Below are positions 1 to 7,956 of a stretch of DNA of 64,000 bases, in pieces; the first letter of the stretch is position 1; the number at the start of each line of letters is the position of its first letter. The position numbers and the translations under genes were made by a program. The stretch spans positions 2,232,001 through 2,296,000 of the forward strand of contig NZ_RKSM01000001.1 in the NCBI RefSeq assembly GCF_008729015.1, read 5' to 3'. Origin of the DNA: Haloarcula sp. CBA1129. Lineage in GTDB: Archaea > Halobacteriota > Halobacteria > Halobacteriales > Haloarculaceae. Below the pieces are notes generated by a model. That model was not told the origin of the DNA. It saw only the letters and a list, made by a program, of their open reading frames with translations, and did no database searches.

Positions 1-308
1 TGCTGGGTATCGGCCTCTACATGCTCATCGAGTCCCAGAACCTCGTAAAGAAGGTCATCGGGATGAACATCTTCCAGACGGGCATCTTCCTGTTTTTCAT
101 CACGCTTGCGTTCAGGGCCGGCGGAAACCCGCCGATAATCGAGGAGGGTGGCGGCCCCTACGTCAGCCCGCTACCACACGTCCTCATCCTGACCGCTATC
201 GTCGTCGGGGTGAGTCTGACCGCCGTGGCACTGGCGCTTATCATCCGCATCTACACCGAGTACGGCACACTGGACGAAGACAAACTCAAACAGCTCTACT
301 ATGATTGA
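1..308 (+). CDS. mnhC: Mrp/Mnh antiporter subunit C (NuoK-like), 5' truncated
   Basis: Small membrane subunit of a multi-subunit cation/proton antiporter in the cytoplasmic membrane. The frame is open from base 3 with no convincing start inside the window, so the gene begins upstream and about 101 C-terminal residues are visible. The internal ATG at 21 falls in the first visible hydrophobic helix and is not a start. The SQNLVKKVIG stretch followed by a long hydrophobic helix, then a second helix near residues 55-80, is the NuoK/MnhC layout. The end overlaps the next gene by 8 bases, showing an operon; subunits E, F, G and B would lie before base 1. Confidence 0.85.
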   Translation, partial: LGIGLYMLIESQNLVKKVIGMNIFQTGIFLFFITLAFRAGGNPPIIEEGGGPYVSPLPHVLILTAIVVGVSLTAVALALIIRIYTEYGTLDEDKLKQLYYD

Positions 309-1800
309 ACAACTCCCTGTGTTGCTGGTGGTCCTGCCGATTGTCGGCGGCGCGGTGCCGCTGGTCGCCAGCCTCGTGAGCGACCGGGCCGGGTGGCCCA
401 TCGCGACGCTGACGCTCGTCGGACAGGCTGGCTTGGCCGGCCTGCTCGCGTGGACCGTCAGCGCGAGCGGGACCGTTTCCTACGCGGTCGGTGGTTTCGC
501 CGCCCCGTACGGTATCGAACTCGTCGTCGACGGGCTTTCGGGGGCCGTTGCCCTGCTCGTGGCCGTCGTGTCCCTAGGCGTGCTCGCGTACGCCCGGCAG
601 GCCGGCCCGCACTCGAACCCCTTCTATGGCCTGTACCTCCTGTTGGTCGCCGGCCTGACGGGTATGACGATCACCGGCGACGTGTTCAATCTCTACGTGT
701 TCCTCGAAATCACGGGGCTTGCGGCGTACGGCCTCGTGGCGAGCGGCCGGGACGCCAGTGCCGCTGTCGCGGCGCTGAAGTACCTCATTATCGGGACCGT
801 CGGGGCCTCGTTGTATCTGCTCGGCATCGGCTACCTGCTCGCGGCAACGGGCACGCTCAACATGGCCGACCTCGCCGAGAAGCTCGGTTCGATGGCGGCC
901 TACGACTCGACGCTGGTCCTGACCGCCTTCGGGCTGATGGTCGGCGGGCTGACGGTGAAGGTGGCCCTGTTCCCCCTGCACACTTGGCAGCCCGACGCCT
1001 ACGCGAACGCCCCAGATACGGTAAGCGCGTTCATTTCCGCGCTCGTCTCGACAGTCTCGGCGTACGCGCTCGCTCGCCTGCTGTTTTCCGTGTTCACCGT
1101 GGAGTTCCTGACGGCCGTGCCAGTCGCCCGCTGGGCGCTGGTCGGCTTGGCCTGCGTGAGCATCATTGCGGGGAGCGCGCTCGCCGTCTCGCAGGACAGC
1201 GTCCAGCGGATGCTCGCGTACTCCTCGGTGTCGCAGTTCGGTCTTGTCGTCGCCGGGTTCGCCATCGCAACCCCGCTTGCCGTCGTCGGCGCAACCGTCC
1301 ACCTGCTCGGTCACGCAGTGATGAAAGGCGGGCTGTTCGCCGCGACGGGCATCATCGAGCGCAAGACGGGCGCGACAACTGTGAACGGCTACGCCGGGAT
1401 GGGGAGCCGCGTCCCGCTCACGGCGTTTTCCTTTGCCGTGCTCTCGCTGGCGATGGTCGGGGTTCCACCGGCAATCGGCTTCGTCGGCAAGTGGTACATC
1501 GTCCTCGGCGCGGTCAACGCAGGGAGCTGGCCGGTCGTGGCCGTATTGCTTGCGAGTACGCTGCTGACGCTCGCGTACTTCGCCCGCCTCGTCGAGCGGC
1601 TCTACTTCGCAGAAGCGACCATCCACTCGGAGGATGCGTCTGGGGAGGCCCCCGTCACGGACGGGAGCGGACAAGCGGTCTCGTTCGGGATGGTTGCCGT
1701 CGTCGTCATCGCAGCCGTTCTCGCGGTCGCGCTGACCGCAGCCGTCCCGGCGCTTGAACAGGTGCTTCGAGAAACGCTTCTACCCATTCTAAACCAATGA
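301..1800 (+). CDS. mnhD: Mrp/Mnh antiporter subunit D
   Basis: Proton-translocating antiporter subunit of the NuoN/NuoM/MnhD family, 499 residues with about 14 membrane helices. Diagnostic motifs are visible: TVKVALFPLHTWQPDAY near residue 220, SQDSVQRMLAYSSVSQ near 300 and HAVMKGGLFAATG near 335, each with the lysines and histidines used for proton transfer in this family. The length is normal. It overlaps mnhC by 8 bases and the next D-like gene by 4 bases, so the subunits are translationally coupled. MnhA in bacteria is one large protein; here several D/NuoL-like genes probably share that role. Confidence 0.9.
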   Translation: MIEQLPVLLVVLPIVGGAVPLVASLVSDRAGWPIATLTLVGQAGLAGLLAWTVSASGTVSYAVGGFAAPYGIELVVDGLSGAVALLVAVVSLGVLAYARQAGPHSNPFYGLYLLLVAGLTGMTITGDVFNLYVFLEITGLAAYGLVASGRDASAAVAALKYLIIGTVGASLYLLGIGYLLAATGTLNMADLAEKLGSMAAYDSTLVLTAFGLMVGGLTVKVALFPLHTWQPDAYANAPDTVSAFISALVSTVSAYALARLLFSVFTVEFLTAVPVARWALVGLACVSIIAGSALAVSQDSVQRMLAYSSVSQFGLVVAGFAIATPLAVVGATVHLLGHAVMKGGLFAATGIIERKTGATTVNGYAGMGSRVPLTAFSFAVLSLAMVGVPPAIGFVGKWYIVLGAVNAGSWPVVAVLLASTLLTLAYFARLVERLYFAEATIHSEDASGEAPVTDGSGQAVSFGMVAVVVIAAVLAVALTAAVPALEQVLRETLLPILNQ

Positions 1801-3485
1801 CTGAATTCCGACCCATCCTAGCAATACTCGTCTCGGCGGTGGCTATCCCTGTGATTCTCTCGCTCAAAGGCCGGCCAAATCTGCGAGAGGGGGTGACCCT
1901 GACTGTCGCGTTCGCAAAGTTCGGTATTATTGCGAGCATGGTCCCCGGCGTCCTGAGTGGGACAGAGTACGAGTTCGTCATCGGACAGTTCGCCACCGGC
2001 ATCGAACTGGCGTTCAACGTCGACCCACTCGGCCTCCTCTTCGGCCTGCTCGCGAGCCTACTGTGGATCGTTACGAGCTTCTACAGTATCGGCTACATGC
2101 GCGGACTGGACGAACACGCACAGACGCGCTACTTCGCCTCCTTCGCCGCCAGCCTCGCGTCGGCCGTCGGCGTCGCGTTCGCGTCGAACCTGCTGACGCT
2201 GTTCGTCTGTTACGAACTGCTGACGGTGTCGACGTACCCGCTGGTCACCCACGACGAGACCGACAAGGCCCGCGCCGCCGGCCGGAAGTACCTCGCGTAC
2301 ACCTTCGGCGGCGGCGTCGCCGTGCTGGGCGGGACCGTCCTCGTGTTCGTCCTCGCTGGGACGACCGCGTTCACGCCCGGCGGTCTCGAAGACCTTGCGA
2401 CGGCAGACCCGACGCTGGCGCGGGCGGCGTTTGCCCTGCTTGCAGCCGGCTTCGGCGTCAAAGCCGCGCTGATGCCGGCCCACTCTTGGCTCCCGGACGC
2501 GATGGTCGCACCAACGCCGGTGTCGGGCCTGTTGCACGCCGTCGCAGTCGTCAAGAGCGGCGTGTTCGGCATCGCCCGCGTCGTGCTGGACGTGTACGGG
2601 ACCGGAACGATGGAACAGCTCGGCGTCGGCCTCCCGCTCGCTGCGATTGCGGCCTTTACGCTCCTGACCGCGAGTATCATCGCGCTCAGACAGGACAACC
2701 TCAAGCGCCGGCTGGCGTACTCGACGATTAGCCAGCTCTCGTATATCGTGCTGGGGCTGGGACTGCTCCACGGGCAGGCCCTGACCGGTGGCTTGCTCCA
2801 CATCCCCGCGCATGCGTTCATGAAGCTCACGCTGTTCTTCTGTGCCGGCGCGATCCACGTCGAAACGCATACTGACGACATCAGCGACATGGCTGGCATC
2901 GGGAAGCGGATGCCGCTGACGATGGCCGCCTTCGCCGTCGCCGCGGCCGGGATGGCCGGTATCCCACTCGTGGCCGGGTTCGTCAGCAAATGGTACCTCG
3001 TCATCGGGGCGTTGAGCCTCGATGGCGGGCTCGTCTTTGCCGCTGCGCTACTGGTCTCGGGCGTCCTCAACATCGCATACTTCTGGCCTATCGTCTACCA
3101 AGCGTACTTCGAATCGCCGGAGAGCCACGACGAAAAGCCACTTATCGAGGGGCCACTTGGAGGGCGGGACGGAGTCCGAGCCGACGGCGGTGGAGACCAT
3201 GAGTCGGACGCTGCCGGCGACCACGCCGACGAGGGCGAGGTACCGGAGCCCCAACACGTCGACCACCTCGGCAAGCATCACGAGGATCACGAACACCACG
3301 GTGGCCCGCCCGAAGGCGGCTGGGACGACCGCAGCTGGCGCGGCGGTGAAAGCACGTGGTTCATGCTCGGGCCGATACTGACTGCGGCCACGCTGTCGCT
3401 CCTGCTGGGGACGATGCCGTACACCGCGGTCTTCCTGCGAATCGTCGACACCATTGTCGATAATCTCCCGGGGGTGGTCGCCTGA
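1797..3485 (+). CDS. Second MnhD/NuoL-like antiporter subunit with His/Asp-rich insertion
   Basis: Proton-conducting membrane subunit, 562 residues. Family motifs GVKAALMPAHSWLPDAM (about residue 220), RQDNLKRRLAYSTISQ (about 300) and HAFMKLTLFFCAG (about 340) are intact. Residues about 441-518 form a hydrophilic loop rich in Asp, Glu, Gly and clustered His between the penultimate and last hydrophobic segments. This loop is not part of the core fold and could be an extramembrane metal-binding or solvent-exposed domain; that is inference. It overlaps the preceding gene by 4 bases and the following one by 1 base (TGATG), as part of the antiporter operon. Confidence 0.88.
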   Translation: MTEFRPILAILVSAVAIPVILSLKGRPNLREGVTLTVAFAKFGIIASMVPGVLSGTEYEFVIGQFATGIELAFNVDPLGLLFGLLASLLWIVTSFYSIGYMRGLDEHAQTRYFASFAASLASAVGVAFASNLLTLFVCYELLTVSTYPLVTHDETDKARAAGRKYLAYTFGGGVAVLGGTVLVFVLAGTTAFTPGGLEDLATADPTLARAAFALLAAGFGVKAALMPAHSWLPDAMVAPTPVSGLLHAVAVVKSGVFGIARVVLDVYGTGTMEQLGVGLPLAAIAAFTLLTASIIALRQDNLKRRLAYSTISQLSYIVLGLGLLHGQALTGGLLHIPAHAFMKLTLFFCAGAIHVETHTDDISDMAGIGKRMPLTMAAFAVAAAGMAGIPLVAGFVSKWYLVIGALSLDGGLVFAAALLVSGVLNIAYFWPIVYQAYFESPESHDEKPLIEGPLGGRDGVRADGGGDHESDAAGDHADEGEVPEPQHVDHLGKHHEDHEHHGGPPEGGWDDRSWRGGESTWFMLGPILTAATLSLLLGTMPYTAVFLRIVDTIVDNLPGVVA

Positions 3486-5311
3486 TGTCGACGCTGACGA
3501 TGGTGCCGCCGGTCGTCGTCCTGCTCGCACTGGCAGTCGTGGTCTCACGGCTCCCGCGGCGTGCTGGACACGCCGTCGGCGCACTCGTGCCGGCGCTGGC
3601 GGTGCCGTGGGCCGTCATGGTGCCCGAGGGCGCACACCTCCAGACCCAGTTCCTCGGGTTCGACGCCGTGCTGCTGAACGTCGACCCGTTCTCCCGGCTG
3701 ATGGGCATCATCTTCGGACTCATCGCCGCTGTCGCCGTTCTCTACTCCTACGCCAGCGAGGCCGACACGACACAGACCGGCTACGCCCTCTCGTATGTGG
3801 CGACCAGCTTCGGGGCCGTGTTCGCCGGTGACTGGCTGACGCTCATCTTCTTCTGGGAGCTGATGGCCGTCACCAGCACGCTGCTAGTGTGGCACTACGG
3901 CGGCAAAGCGGTCCGGGCCGGCTTCCGGTACGCACTCCTGCACGGACTGGGTGGCACGCTGTTGATGGCCGCTATCCTCCGTCACTACGTCGAAGTGGAA
4001 ACCTTCCTGTTCGCGTCAGTGCCGGGCGGTCCGGAGACGGCCGGTATCACGTCCGGGCTGGCCGCCGCACTGGCCGCCATCGGTATCGGAGTCAACGTCG
4101 GCTTCATCGGCCTGCACGCGTGGCTACCCGACACCTATCCGCGGCCACACATCGCCGCCAGCGTCTTCCTCTGTGTGTTCACGACAAAGACCGGCGTCTA
4201 CGGGATGTACCGCGCGTTCCCTAACGGCCACGAGGCCATCGCGTACATGGGCGGCGGAATGGCAATCTTCGGCGCACTGTTTGCACTGTTCCAGAACGAC
4301 ATGCGGCGGCTCCTCTCGTATCACATCCAGTCCCAAGTCGGGTACATGGTCGCCGGGGTCGGCATCGGGACCTCACTCGCTCAGGCTGGCGCGTTCGCCC
4401 ACGTATTCAACCACATCCTCTATAAGGGCCTCCTGTTCATGACCGCTGGTGTCGTCATCTACCGGACCGGCACGGAAAGCCTGAAGAAGCTCGGCGGTCT
4501 GGCCCGCGAGATGCCGATTACCGCAGGTGCGTTCTCCGTCGCTGCGCTCTCAATCGCCGGTTTCCCCGGCTTCAACGGCTTCGTCAGCAAGGGCATCATC
4601 ATCTCCGGAAGTCACTACACCTTCGGCAAGGGACCGCTCCCGCTCGGTGAGTTCTATACGCTTGAATGGATGCTGCTGCTGGGTGGCATCGGCACATTCA
4701 TGTCGTTCATCAAGTTCGGCTACTACGCGTTCTTCCATGGCACGTATGACGGCAGCGTGCCGGACGCGAACCGCCTGCAAAGTGTCGCAATGGTGTCTGT
4801 AGCCGCGCTCTGTGTTATCTACGGTGTGTACGACACGGCACTGTTCGCCATCCTTCCGTTCGACGTGACCAGCGACGCCGTCGTCGGTCACGTCTACGAG
4901 ACCTACACCGTGCCACACCTCATCGAGGGGGTCACTCTCGCTGTCCTTGGACTGCTTGGCTTCGCGGTAACAAAGAAACCCCTGTCGAAACTCGGCCGCG
5001 TTCCAGATGTCGATAAACTGTACAATCCGGCCGTGTTCTACGGCTCTCGTGGACTCGTTGTCGGCGTGACCGAACTGTATGCTGCTGTGGACCGCGCAGC
5101 GGTGCAGGCCACTGGTGTCGTCACACGGACAGTGACCGCACCGAACGACGTGCTTGCGCGACTCCGCGACGACGACAGCCTCGTACATCCAATGCGGGCT
5201 GGCATCGGACTCAGCATCCTCATTCTCGCAGTATTCGTGACGGTGACGCTGCTGGCCCTTTCGTTATTTGCAAGATATATCGTGATAATTACACACTATA
5301 CCGGATGTTGA
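3485..5311 (+). CDS. Third MnhD/NuoL-like antiporter subunit
   Basis: Membrane subunit of the same antiporter, 608 residues, at the 3' end of the operon. GLHAWLPDTYPRPHIAAS (about residue 215), FQNDMRRLLSYHIQSQVGYM (about 275) and HILYKGLLFMTAG (about 315) carry the conserved charged residues of the proton_antipo_M family. The long C-terminal part (about residues 440-608) has further helices and a soluble segment, closer to NuoL/MnhA-type subunits than to short MnhD. Start ATG shares its first base with the preceding stop codon. No further antiporter gene follows; the next gene is a pilin with its own promoter. Confidence 0.88.
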   Translation: MSTLTMVPPVVVLLALAVVVSRLPRRAGHAVGALVPALAVPWAVMVPEGAHLQTQFLGFDAVLLNVDPFSRLMGIIFGLIAAVAVLYSYASEADTTQTGYALSYVATSFGAVFAGDWLTLIFFWELMAVTSTLLVWHYGGKAVRAGFRYALLHGLGGTLLMAAILRHYVEVETFLFASVPGGPETAGITSGLAAALAAIGIGVNVGFIGLHAWLPDTYPRPHIAASVFLCVFTTKTGVYGMYRAFPNGHEAIAYMGGGMAIFGALFALFQNDMRRLLSYHIQSQVGYMVAGVGIGTSLAQAGAFAHVFNHILYKGLLFMTAGVVIYRTGTESLKKLGGLAREMPITAGAFSVAALSIAGFPGFNGFVSKGIIISGSHYTFGKGPLPLGEFYTLEWMLLLGGIGTFMSFIKFGYYAFFHGTYDGSVPDANRLQSVAMVSVAALCVIYGVYDTALFAILPFDVTSDAVVGHVYETYTVPHLIEGVTLAVLGLLGFAVTKKPLSKLGRVPDVDKLYNPAVFYGSRGLVVGVTELYAAVDRAAVQATGVVTRTVTAPNDVLARLRDDDSLVHPMRAGIGLSILILAVFVTVTLLALSLFARYIVIITHYTGC

Positions 5312-5372
5312 AGCCCTAAATATAGGTGTCAATGAGTGCAACGATTACAGTCTCTGATAATCCGGGTGCAGA

Positions 5373-5381
5373 CTTATATAT
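5373..5381 (+). promoter_or_regulatory. TATA-like element before the first pilin gene
   Basis: The AT-rich stretch CTTATATAT sits about 68 bases before the pilin ATG at 5448 in otherwise GC-rich DNA, so transcription would start near 5403 and leave a short leader. Assigned by base composition and spacing only. Confidence 0.4.
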
Positions 5382-5447
5382 CTCCGTAGCCACGATTCGA
5401 TAAGCACGGCATAACAGGGCGACCTGTTGATGCGTGCGGACATAACC

Positions 5448-5903
5448 ATGGAACTCAAACGATTCTTCAACGACGACAATGCTGTGTCGCCGGTCATCGG
5501 GGTCATCCTGATGGTCGCAATCACGGTCATCCTTGCGGCCGTTATCGCGACGTTCGTCCTCGGGCTGGGCGATCAGGTCAGCAACACGGCACCGCAGGCG
5601 AGCTTTAGTACAGATTATGATGGCACCGAGATTGTAACTGTGACTCATGAAGGCGGAGACTCAATTAAAGCGAGTAATCTCTACTTCAGGGGGGATATCG
5701 ACACGAACGTAGGTCAGGTTAATAATGCAGATAACCCAGTGTGGCCGGCTGGTCAAGCCAGTGGGAGTAACAGTAAAGTAGTTGCTGGTAACTCAGTTAA
5801 TGTTGGAGTAACCGGTGACAGCTTCACGCTCAATGTAGTCTACCAGTCACCAAATGGCGACAACTCTGCGACGCTCGCAACTGCGTCCGGACCAAGCGCA
5901 TAA
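5448..5903 (+). CDS. Type IV pilin (haloarchaeal PilA-type)
   Basis: Structural subunit of a type IV pilus or adhesion filament. The short charged N-terminus is followed by [19 protein letters not shown] and a hydrophobic helix ending in FVLGLGDQ (residues about 8-43). This is the haloarchaeal Pilin_N (DUF1628-like) signature cut by the archaeal prepilin peptidase PibD. The remaining 105 or so residues are polar and Asn/Gly/Asp-rich, typical of the exposed pilin domain. I chose ATG 5448 because pilins of this family start a few residues before the charged stretch; in-frame TTG 5427 and ATG 5430 would add residues. GC falls in the C-terminal half. Confidence 0.9.
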   Translation: MELKRFFNDDNAVSPVIGVILMVAITVILAAVIATFVLGLGDQVSNTAPQASFSTDYDGTEIVTVTHEGGDSIKASNLYFRGDIDTNVGQVNNADNPVWPAGQASGSNSKVVAGNSVNVGVTGDSFTLNVVYQSPNGDNSATLATASGPSA

Positions 5904-5916
5904 ATTCACGTAGCCA

Positions 5917-5926
5917 TCATTTTTTC
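5917..5926 (+). terminator. Possible T-run terminator after the first pilin gene
   Basis: A run of six T (ATTTTTTCC) lies about 15-20 bases after the pilin stop. Haloarchaeal transcripts commonly end at T-runs. No strong hairpin is visible. Confidence 0.35.
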
Positions 5927-6015
5927 CGGCAGCAAAATCCGTGAGTTTATAACTGATGGACACCCTGATTTCGCTGTATTCCCTGTGATGGGTGGGGGAA
6001 ATCGGAGAGCATAAT

Positions 6016-6597
6016 ATGAGTGAACAGATTGAACGGTCGGACTCCGCTGTGTCAGACGACGACCTGTCGAAAGGGGAAATATTCGACGTTCTGCAGAACG
6101 AACGGCGTCGCTACACGCTCCAGTATCTCCGGGAACACGACGGGCCGGTACAGCTCGGTGACCTCGCGTCACATGTCGCTGCTCAGGAGTACGACTGTCC
6201 TAACACCGATGTCACAAGCGCGCAGCGAAAGCGCGTCTACACCACGTTACAGCAATCACATCTCCCGCGGATGCACGACGCGGGTATCGTCGACTACGAC
6301 GACGAGAGTGGAATGGTATCCCGGACCGCACAAACCGAAGAACTCACCGTATATCTCGAAATCGTGCCCGAAAGCGAGTTCCCTTGGCGCGAGTACTACC
6401 TCTCGCTTGGTGCGGTCAGTCTGGCTATCGTGACGATCCTTTGGGTCGGCGTCTATCCGTTCACGGTAATTCCGCCGCTAGTCTGGGCAACGCTGATCGC
6501 GGTCGTGCTCAGTGTTTCCGCGGGCTATCACACCTACGTCGGGCAAGAAATGACTCTCACCGAGTATGTGGCACAAGAGGCAGAAGCCGACGACTGA
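6016..6597 (+). CDS. Winged-helix protein with C-terminal membrane helices (DUF7344-like)
   Basis: 193 residues. The N-terminal 110 residues start with LSKGEIFDVLQNERRRYTLQYLREHDGP and look like the haloarchaeal winged-helix domain often annotated DUF7344. Two hydrophobic helices follow near residues 128-150 and 155-175, so the DNA-binding domain is probably held at the membrane. It sits between two pilin genes on the same strand, suggesting it may control pilus expression; that is inference from position. ATG 6016 is preferred to the GTG eight codons earlier because the domain begins only afterwards. A regulatory target cannot be read from the sequence. Confidence 0.75.
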   Translation: MSEQIERSDSAVSDDDLSKGEIFDVLQNERRRYTLQYLREHDGPVQLGDLASHVAAQEYDCPNTDVTSAQRKRVYTTLQQSHLPRMHDAGIVDYDDESGMVSRTAQTEELTVYLEIVPESEFPWREYYLSLGAVSLAIVTILWVGVYPFTVIPPLVWATLIAVVLSVSAGYHTYVGQEMTLTEYVAQEAEADD

Positions 6598-6861
6598 AGC
6601 GTGCGGTTCGTTTCACTTGTTGCGTTGTTTCTTTTGAGATTCGAAATCCGAAATTTCTGGGCCAGCCTGAAACAGAATTTCGGCTGTACAGTCGGCCTTG
6701 AAGCATTTCAATCAGACATTGAACGGCTAAAACGTAGTGGGAGTATAAGTGGGCACATCTCATGTGATTGAGTCAGCACACCCCCGCGAGCCGGTAAGGA
6801 CATCCTTCGGCGTATAGGATGTAACTACTCGGGTCACGCTCGCGGTGTGCGCCGAACAACT

Positions 6862-7377
6862 ATGGATATCAAACAACTCATCCACGACGACGACGCAGTG
6901 TCGCCGGTCATCGGGGTCATCCTGATGGTCGCAATCACAGTCATCCTCGCGGCCGTTATCGCCTCCTTCGTGCTTGGTCTCGGTGACCAAGCGCAGCAGG
7001 CGACGCCGCAGGCTAGTTTCAGTTTCGAGTACGACGCAAGTGCAGGTTCAAATTCAGATTCTGGTCTCCTAACGGTCTCGCACGATGGTGGCGATACCAT
7101 TGAGGCTGGTAGTCTGTATATCCGTGGAGAAAACATGGTAACAGATTCAGACCTCTCAACTGAAGGCTTAGACTCCAGCCCAGATCAGGCAGACTACGAT
7201 GCCGATGATGAAGCATGGTCCAGTACGTCGGCTTATGGCGCCGTAGATAGTGAGGTTTCAGCCGGCTCAACTCTGGATGTTGGTGTGTATAGCAACTATG
7301 ATCTCAATGTCGTCTATGAACCGCCTGAAGGCGATTCGTCCGCCACACTGGGTTCCGACAGCGGGCCTGACGCATAA
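6862..7377 (+). CDS. Type IV pilin (haloarchaeal PilA-type), second copy
   Basis: 171-residue pilin. Residues about 9-45 ([20 protein letters not shown], then [18 protein letters not shown]) match the signal and helix of the pilin at 5448 almost residue for residue. The exposed C-terminal domain is different, Ser/Asp/Gly-rich and longer. A 65-base block is 63/65 identical to the first pilin gene (6898-6962 against 5484-5548). The start is placed at ATG 6862 by analogy; five upstream codons are open. Both pilins are probably processed by PibD and assembled by machinery encoded elsewhere. Confidence 0.9.
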   Translation: MDIKQLIHDDDAVSPVIGVILMVAITVILAAVIASFVLGLGDQAQQATPQASFSFEYDASAGSNSDSGLLTVSHDGGDTIEAGSLYIRGENMVTDSDLSTEGLDSSPDQADYDADDEAWSSTSAYGAVDSEVSAGSTLDVGVYSNYDLNVVYEPPEGDSSATLGSDSGPDA

Positions 7378-7393
7378 CTGCGTCTCTATTCTT

Positions 7394-7400
7394 GTTTTTA
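7394..7400 (+). terminator. Possible T-run terminator after the second pilin gene
   Basis: GTTTTTATT lies 17 bases after the pilin stop and before the next gene at 7468. This is a T-run only; no stable hairpin is evident. Confidence 0.3.
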
Positions 7401-7467
7401 TTAAGGCAACAAGCTACAGCACTGCGCCACGATACTTTTATCCCCAGATATCTAGTGACTGGTAACA

Positions 7468-7956
7468 ATGGAAAGAATGCGGGCAGTTATTACCAGTGTA
7501 ATCGCCATAATACTCGGCGTCACACTACTCTCCGGCCCGCTCGTTCCCGGCGTGACACTGGCAACGGAGCCAGAGCCGGTCGCCCTTGAAACTGGCAACG
7601 TCACCGTTTCAGAGGTCGAAATGCCCGAGAAAGTAACGCTTGAGAAAGGGTCCTACGGCGCAGCAAACTACTATCTCGACTCGCCGCCGGCCCACGTCCA
7701 CTTCTCGAATCTGACCGGACGGCCGACACTCGTCTACGAACTCACAATCGAGGAACTGGGCTACGCACGGACGACGAACCATTTTCTGGACGAATCGACC
7801 GGTAACGCCTACGAACTAACGCTGGCGTCGGACACGTTCACCGACGGGGAGATAAAGCGCGATCAGTACAACGGCACAGTAACAATCAGCAAGCGCGACA
7901 GTTCGGGCCACGGCGTGGTGGCGACGCGTAACGTCACGATATCGGTGGTCGAATGA
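7468..7956 (+). CDS. Secreted or membrane-anchored protein of unknown function
   Basis: 162 residues. An N-terminal hydrophobic segment (about residues 5-30) preceded by Glu-Arg-Met-Arg looks like a Sec signal peptide or uncleaved anchor. The rest is a soluble, acidic, beta-rich-looking domain with several Asn-X-Ser/Thr sites (NVT, NLT, NGT, NVT) that could be N-glycosylated outside the cell. It ends in the ATGA overlap with the large membrane protein at 7953, so the two are co-translated and probably act together. I do not recognise the family. Confidence 0.65.
   Translation: MERMRAVITSVIAIILGVTLLSGPLVPGVTLATEPEPVALETGNVTVSEVEMPEKVTLEKGSYGAANYYLDSPPAHVHFSNLTGRPTLVYELTIEELGYARTTNHFLDESTGNAYELTLASDTFTDGEIKRDQYNGTVTISKRDSSGHGVVATRNVTISVVE

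Noticed and set aside
574-1674. Long minus-strand open frame (366 codons) inside the MnhD gene
   Set aside because: It is antisense to a gene with clear family motifs. High-GC codon bias keeps the opposite frames open; it has no domain and biased Arg/Gly composition.
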